A stretch of DNA of 9,450 nucleotides from Niveispirillum sp. (lineage in GTDB: Bacteria; Pseudomonadota; Alphaproteobacteria; Azospirillales; Azospirillaceae), in contig JAEMSB010000130.1 of the NCBI GenBank assembly GCA_016463045.1, forward strand, positions 1 to 9,450, given 5' to 3'. The position numbers and the translations under genes are program-made. The notes below the pieces were generated by a model, which saw only the letters and a program-made list of their open reading frames with translations, ran no database searches and was not told where the DNA came from. The number at the start of each line of letters is the position of its first letter. Positions within the stretch are counted from its first letter, which is position 1. Below, one piece after another: positions 7,322 to 9,450 of this stretch.

Positions 7322-8632
7322 GTGAAAGACGCGATCAAAATACCCGCATTCGTCGATCAGGGCGAACCCCGTGAGGCCTTGCCCGCCGCGCATCTGGAGG
7401 CGGTACTGGCCTTGTCGATGGACGAGTTGCGGCAAAATCCTCTGTACGACACAGGTCGCGGCAAGGTTGCCCAGGTGCTGGCGTCGCTTGGCCATCTCTA
7501 TGAAGCGAAGATATGCCAGGCCGGCAGCCTGGTCCCGCTCTTGGGACGCGATGCGTTTGCATCCGATGGTCCGACTTTCAGTGTTCACGACGCCGACGCC
7601 GGTCATCGGGGCGTGACCGTGCTGCCTGCCCCTCCCCCCTTCGCGCCGGTGGGGAAGCCGCAATCGGAAAAATCCCCCTTTGTTGCTGTGCTGGAGCAGG
7701 GCCGCTGTGCCATCGGGCCTCTCGGCTATGCAGTGTTTGCCAGGGACGGTTCCTACGCGGTCGATTTCTGTCGCAATGACGGTCCTTTAATGGCCTGTCA
7801 CAGCACGGGCCTGCCCCCACCTGTTCGAATGGAAGGCACAGTCGCTGTCATCCCCAATGCCTGGGGGAATGCGGTTTTCCATTGGCTTCTGGAAAGCATC
7901 CCGCGGGTCCGCATGTTGTCGTGGGCTGGCATACCATTCAGTGAAATCGACAAGATCATCTTCCGCGCTGTCGATGATTGGCATCTGGAAGCACTGGATC
8001 TCCTGGGTGTGCCACGCAGCAAGGTGTTCTTCACAAATACCCATCATATTGAGGCGGATCGATTGATCATATGCGCCGATGTGGAGGATTATGACTATCA
8101 CGTCATTCCCCCATCGGTCCGGCCTGCGCCTTGGATCGCCCAATCGCTTTATGACCTCGTGCCCGACGAAAGCCCGGTCGGGGCCGGCGGGGGCGGTCGC
8201 CTCTACATTTCCCGCGCCAATGCCACATGGCGGCGGATGCGGAACGAGGATGAGATTACAGGCTTCTTGCAGGCCCGTGGGTTCCGCGTCGTTCATTTCG
8301 AACAGATGTCCCTGCGTGAGAAGGCAGCGGCCCTGCGGGAAGCATCCGTTATCGTGTCACCCGTCGGTGCCGGACTGGCGCACATTCCCCTGGCCCGGCC
8401 AGGTACTCATGTCGTCATCTTCTATCCTGACGACTTCATGACGCCGACCTTCAGCAGCCTGTGTGAGGACAGGAAAATTCACCATTGGGGTGCCGTATCA
8501 CCCTCCCTCGAACGATACTACCCTGCCCAGATGCGCACCACGACCAGCATGCACCGCGACATGCTGGTGGATTTGTCGGTCCTGGGCCGAATTCTGGATC
8601 AGATCGACGAAACCCTGACCGCGACCGGATGA
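7322..8632 (+). CDS. GT61-type glycosyltransferase, candidate deoxysugar transferase
   Basis: This 436-residue protein starts at GTG 7322, 21 bases after the carboligase. The C-terminal two thirds match family GT61 (DUF563), seen in bacterial capsule and lipopolysaccharide loci: WGNAVFHWLLESIPR (181-195), YISRANATWRRMRNEDEI (295-312) and VGAGLAH (348-354). In the last motif the usual H-G-A-G-L-x-N reads V-G-A-G-L-x-H, so the first and last residues differ. The first ~165 residues match nothing I recognise, though 120-165 contain several beta-like hydrophobic runs. No signal peptide or membrane helix is visible, so it is probably cytosolic or peripheral at the inner membrane. As the last gene of the operon it is the natural candidate to move the CDP-linked sugar onto a glycan, but donor and acceptor cannot be read from sequence. 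Confidence 0.85.
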   Translation: MKDAIKIPAFVDQGEPREALPAAHLEAVLALSMDELRQNPLYDTGRGKVAQVLASLGHLYEAKICQAGSLVPLLGRDAFASDGPTFSVHDADAGHRGVTVLPAPPPFAPVGKPQSEKSPFVAVLEQGRCAIGPLGYAVFARDGSYAVDFCRNDGPLMACHSTGLPPPVRMEGTVAVIPNAWGNAVFHWLLESIPRVRMLSWAGIPFSEIDKIIFRAVDDWHLEALDLLGVPRSKVFFTNTHHIEADRLIICADVEDYDYHVIPPSVRPAPWIAQSLYDLVPDESPVGAGGGGRLYISRANATWRRMRNEDEITGFLQARGFRVVHFEQMSLREKAAALREASVIVSPVGAGLAHIPLARPGTHVVIFYPDDFMTPTFSSLCEDRKIHHWGAVSPSLERYYPAQMRTTTSMHRDMLVDLSVLGRILDQIDETLTATG

Positions 8633-8653
8633 TAGGGCCGCCCACCCACCGGG

Positions 8654-8682
8654 TTGACCCGCCGCCAGCACCCCGATATTAT
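8654..8682 (+). promoter_or_regulatory. Strong sigma-70-type promoter of hipBA
   Basis: TTGACC (8654-8659) and TATTAT (8677-8682) are separated by exactly 17 bases, each matching five of six consensus positions. Predicted transcription would begin near 8689, inside the first palindrome. The -35 also sits within a small dyad, CGGGT-TG-ACCCG (8650-8661). No intrinsic terminator lies between the GT61 stop (8632) and this promoter, so operon read-through into hipBA is possible. Confidence 0.65.
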
Positions 8683-8683
8683 C

Positions 8684-8724
8684 CCCTTTAAGGTACAAAA
8701 TCCGGTTTTTTGATCCTTAAAGGG
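8684..8724 (+). promoter_or_regulatory. Paired palindromic operators for HipB autoregulation
   Basis: CCCTTTAAGG (8684-8693) and CCTTAAAGGG (8715-8724) are exact inverted copies. Each core is itself a 9-bp palindrome, CCTT-N-AAGG, and their centres are 31 bp apart, about three helical turns. The first covers the predicted transcription start. The second ends seven bases before the hipB ATG and includes the AAAGGG ribosome binding site. This placement fits negative autoregulation by the HTH protein encoded next, as known for HipB. Binding is inferred. Confidence 0.6.
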
Positions 8725-8731
8725 TGCATTG

Positions 8732-9040
8732 ATGAAACGCCCCGTCCTGCTCAGCGCGCCGGAGGCCGACGCGTTGGACCTGCTGGGCCGCCGCGTGCGG
8801 CTGGCGCGGCTGCGGCGCAACCTGTCCCAGGCGGAGCTGGCCGACCGGGCCGGCGTGACCCGCAAGACCTATATCGCCCTGGAACAGGGGCGGGAGACGG
8901 TGAATATCGGCCTGCTGGTCAAGGTGATGGCGGCACTCGGCTATCTGGAAAGACTGCCCGACCTGCTGGCCGCCGATCCCCTGGGCGAAGAGATGGAGGA
9001 AATCCATGGGCGACAGCGCGGCGGCCGCCTGGCCGGTTGA
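8732..9040 (+). CDS. hipB: HipB-like Xre-family HTH antitoxin/repressor
   Basis: This 102-residue DNA-binding protein has an Xre/Cro-type five-helix domain at about residues 17-71. The helix-turn-helix is SQAELADRAGVTRKTYIALEQG (32-53), with the family's Q-A-E-L start and E-Q-G end. The tail (72-102) is short, acidic in part (DPLGEEMEE), then Arg/Gly-rich, as expected for an antitoxin tail that meets its toxin. ATG 8732 has AAAGGG (8719-8724) seven bases upstream; a TTG at 8729 would add one residue. It is followed by hipA with a 35-base overlap, so the two are translationally coupled. Expected role: neutralise HipA and repress its own promoter through the twin palindromes. An Xre regulator followed by a HipA homologue is the standard type II layout. 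Confidence 0.9.
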   Translation: MKRPVLLSAPEADALDLLGRRVRLARLRRNLSQAELADRAGVTRKTYIALEQGRETVNIGLLVKVMAALGYLERLPDLLAADPLGEEMEEIHGRQRGGRLAG

Positions 9041-9450
9041 TGGGTCGGGCCGTCTGGCCGGCATGCATGTCTTTGCCGACAGCGTTGACGGCCCCGTCCT
9101 GGCCGGAATGATCCGGTTTGAAGGGGCACGCGGCCGGTTGGGTACCTTCCGCTATGACCGCGACTGGCTGGCCCGGCCCGACGCCGCGCCCCTGGCAGCC
9201 TCCGGCCTGCCTTTGCGCACACGCGCCTGTCAATCGGTGCCGCCGCACGAACTGCCCCTGCCCTTTTATGATGCCAGCCCCGATGGCTGGGGCAAGGCCA
9301 TCCTGGCCATGGCCTATCCCGACGTGCCCCTGGCCGCACCCGAATATATCGCGGCGGCTGGTGGCGACCGGGTCGGGCATCTGCAATTCGGTCCCGACGC
9401 CAGCGGCCCCGCCATCTGGGTCCCCTCCCCTGCCCTGCTGGACCTGCCCA
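9006..9450 (+). CDS. hipA: HipA-family toxin kinase, N-terminal part (cut by window end)
   Basis: The first 148 residues are present and the frame is open to the right edge, so roughly two thirds of a typical HipA is missing. The visible part matches the HipA N-terminal subdomain: PVLAGMIRF (30-38), TFRYDRDWLARPD (47-59), LPL (68-70), ASPDGWGKAIL (90-100, where many relatives read PDxWGR) and GGDRVGHLQF (119-128). The catalytic Ser/Thr-kinase core, with its catalytic Asp, lies beyond the window, so activity cannot be judged. Known HipA toxins phosphorylate glutamyl-tRNA synthetase or other targets and slow growth. ATG 9006 is chosen for the strong GGAGGA (8995-9000) just upstream and for the coupled overlap with hipB; ATG 9063 is a weaker alternative. 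Confidence 0.88.
   Translation, partial: MGDSAAAAWPVDGSGRLAGMHVFADSVDGPVLAGMIRFEGARGRLGTFRYDRDWLARPDAAPLAASGLPLRTRACQSVPPHELPLPFYDASPDGWGKAILAMAYPDVPLAAPEYIAAAGGDRVGHLQFGPDASGPAIWVPSPALLDLP

Noticed and set aside
6722..7663. 313-codon open frame on the - strand spanning the end of the ThDP gene and the start of the GT61 gene
   Set aside because: It is antisense to two supported genes, has no recognisable motif, and its composition is typical of a shadow frame.
1..9450. CRISPR array, tRNA, rRNA or transposase
   Set aside because: I found no regularly spaced repeats, no tRNA-like cloverleaf or rRNA segments and no transposase-like protein on either strand.

Overview
The window looks like a G+C-rich (clearly above 60% in the coding part) alphaproteobacterial chromosome, possibly of Azospirillum/Rhodospirillales type. 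That placement is inferred only from codon and base use and gene style. Nearly everything supported reads rightward. The first ~1.4 kb is visibly richer in A+T and almost gene-free; from 1402 on the strand is packed.

Layout. 3-203: tail of an unrecognised gene. 204-1401: A+T-rich intergenic segment with a perfect 18-bp hairpin, a possible leftward small membrane protein and a plausible rightward promoter. 1402-8632: six close-set rightward genes (gaps of 12, 32, 19, 52 and 21 nt) that look like one operon for a CDP-linked deoxysugar: glucose-1-phosphate cytidylyltransferase (RfbF), CDP-glucose 4,6-dehydratase (RfbG), the PMP/[2Fe-2S] 3-dehydratase (RfbH), an NAD(P)-dependent short-chain reductase/epimerase, an acetolactate-synthase-like thiamine diphosphate enzyme, and a GT61-type glycosyltransferase. 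8654-9450: a separate hipBA-type toxin-antitoxin unit with its own strong promoter and two matching palindromes that look like autoregulatory operators; hipA runs off the window end.

How the genes fit together. RfbF, RfbG and RfbH convert glucose 1-phosphate to the CDP-4-keto-3,6-dideoxyglucose intermediate (RfbH needs an electron-donating partner that is not in the window). A ThDP carboligase paired with a ketoreductase directly after rfbFGH is the gene logic of yersiniose biosynthesis, where YerE attaches a two-carbon unit from pyruvate to C4 of that intermediate and YerF reduces the acetyl branch. The best reading is therefore a CDP-linked branched-chain 3,6-dideoxyhexose pathway for a surface polysaccharide, with the GT61 protein as a candidate transferase. 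The final sugar and acceptor are inference.
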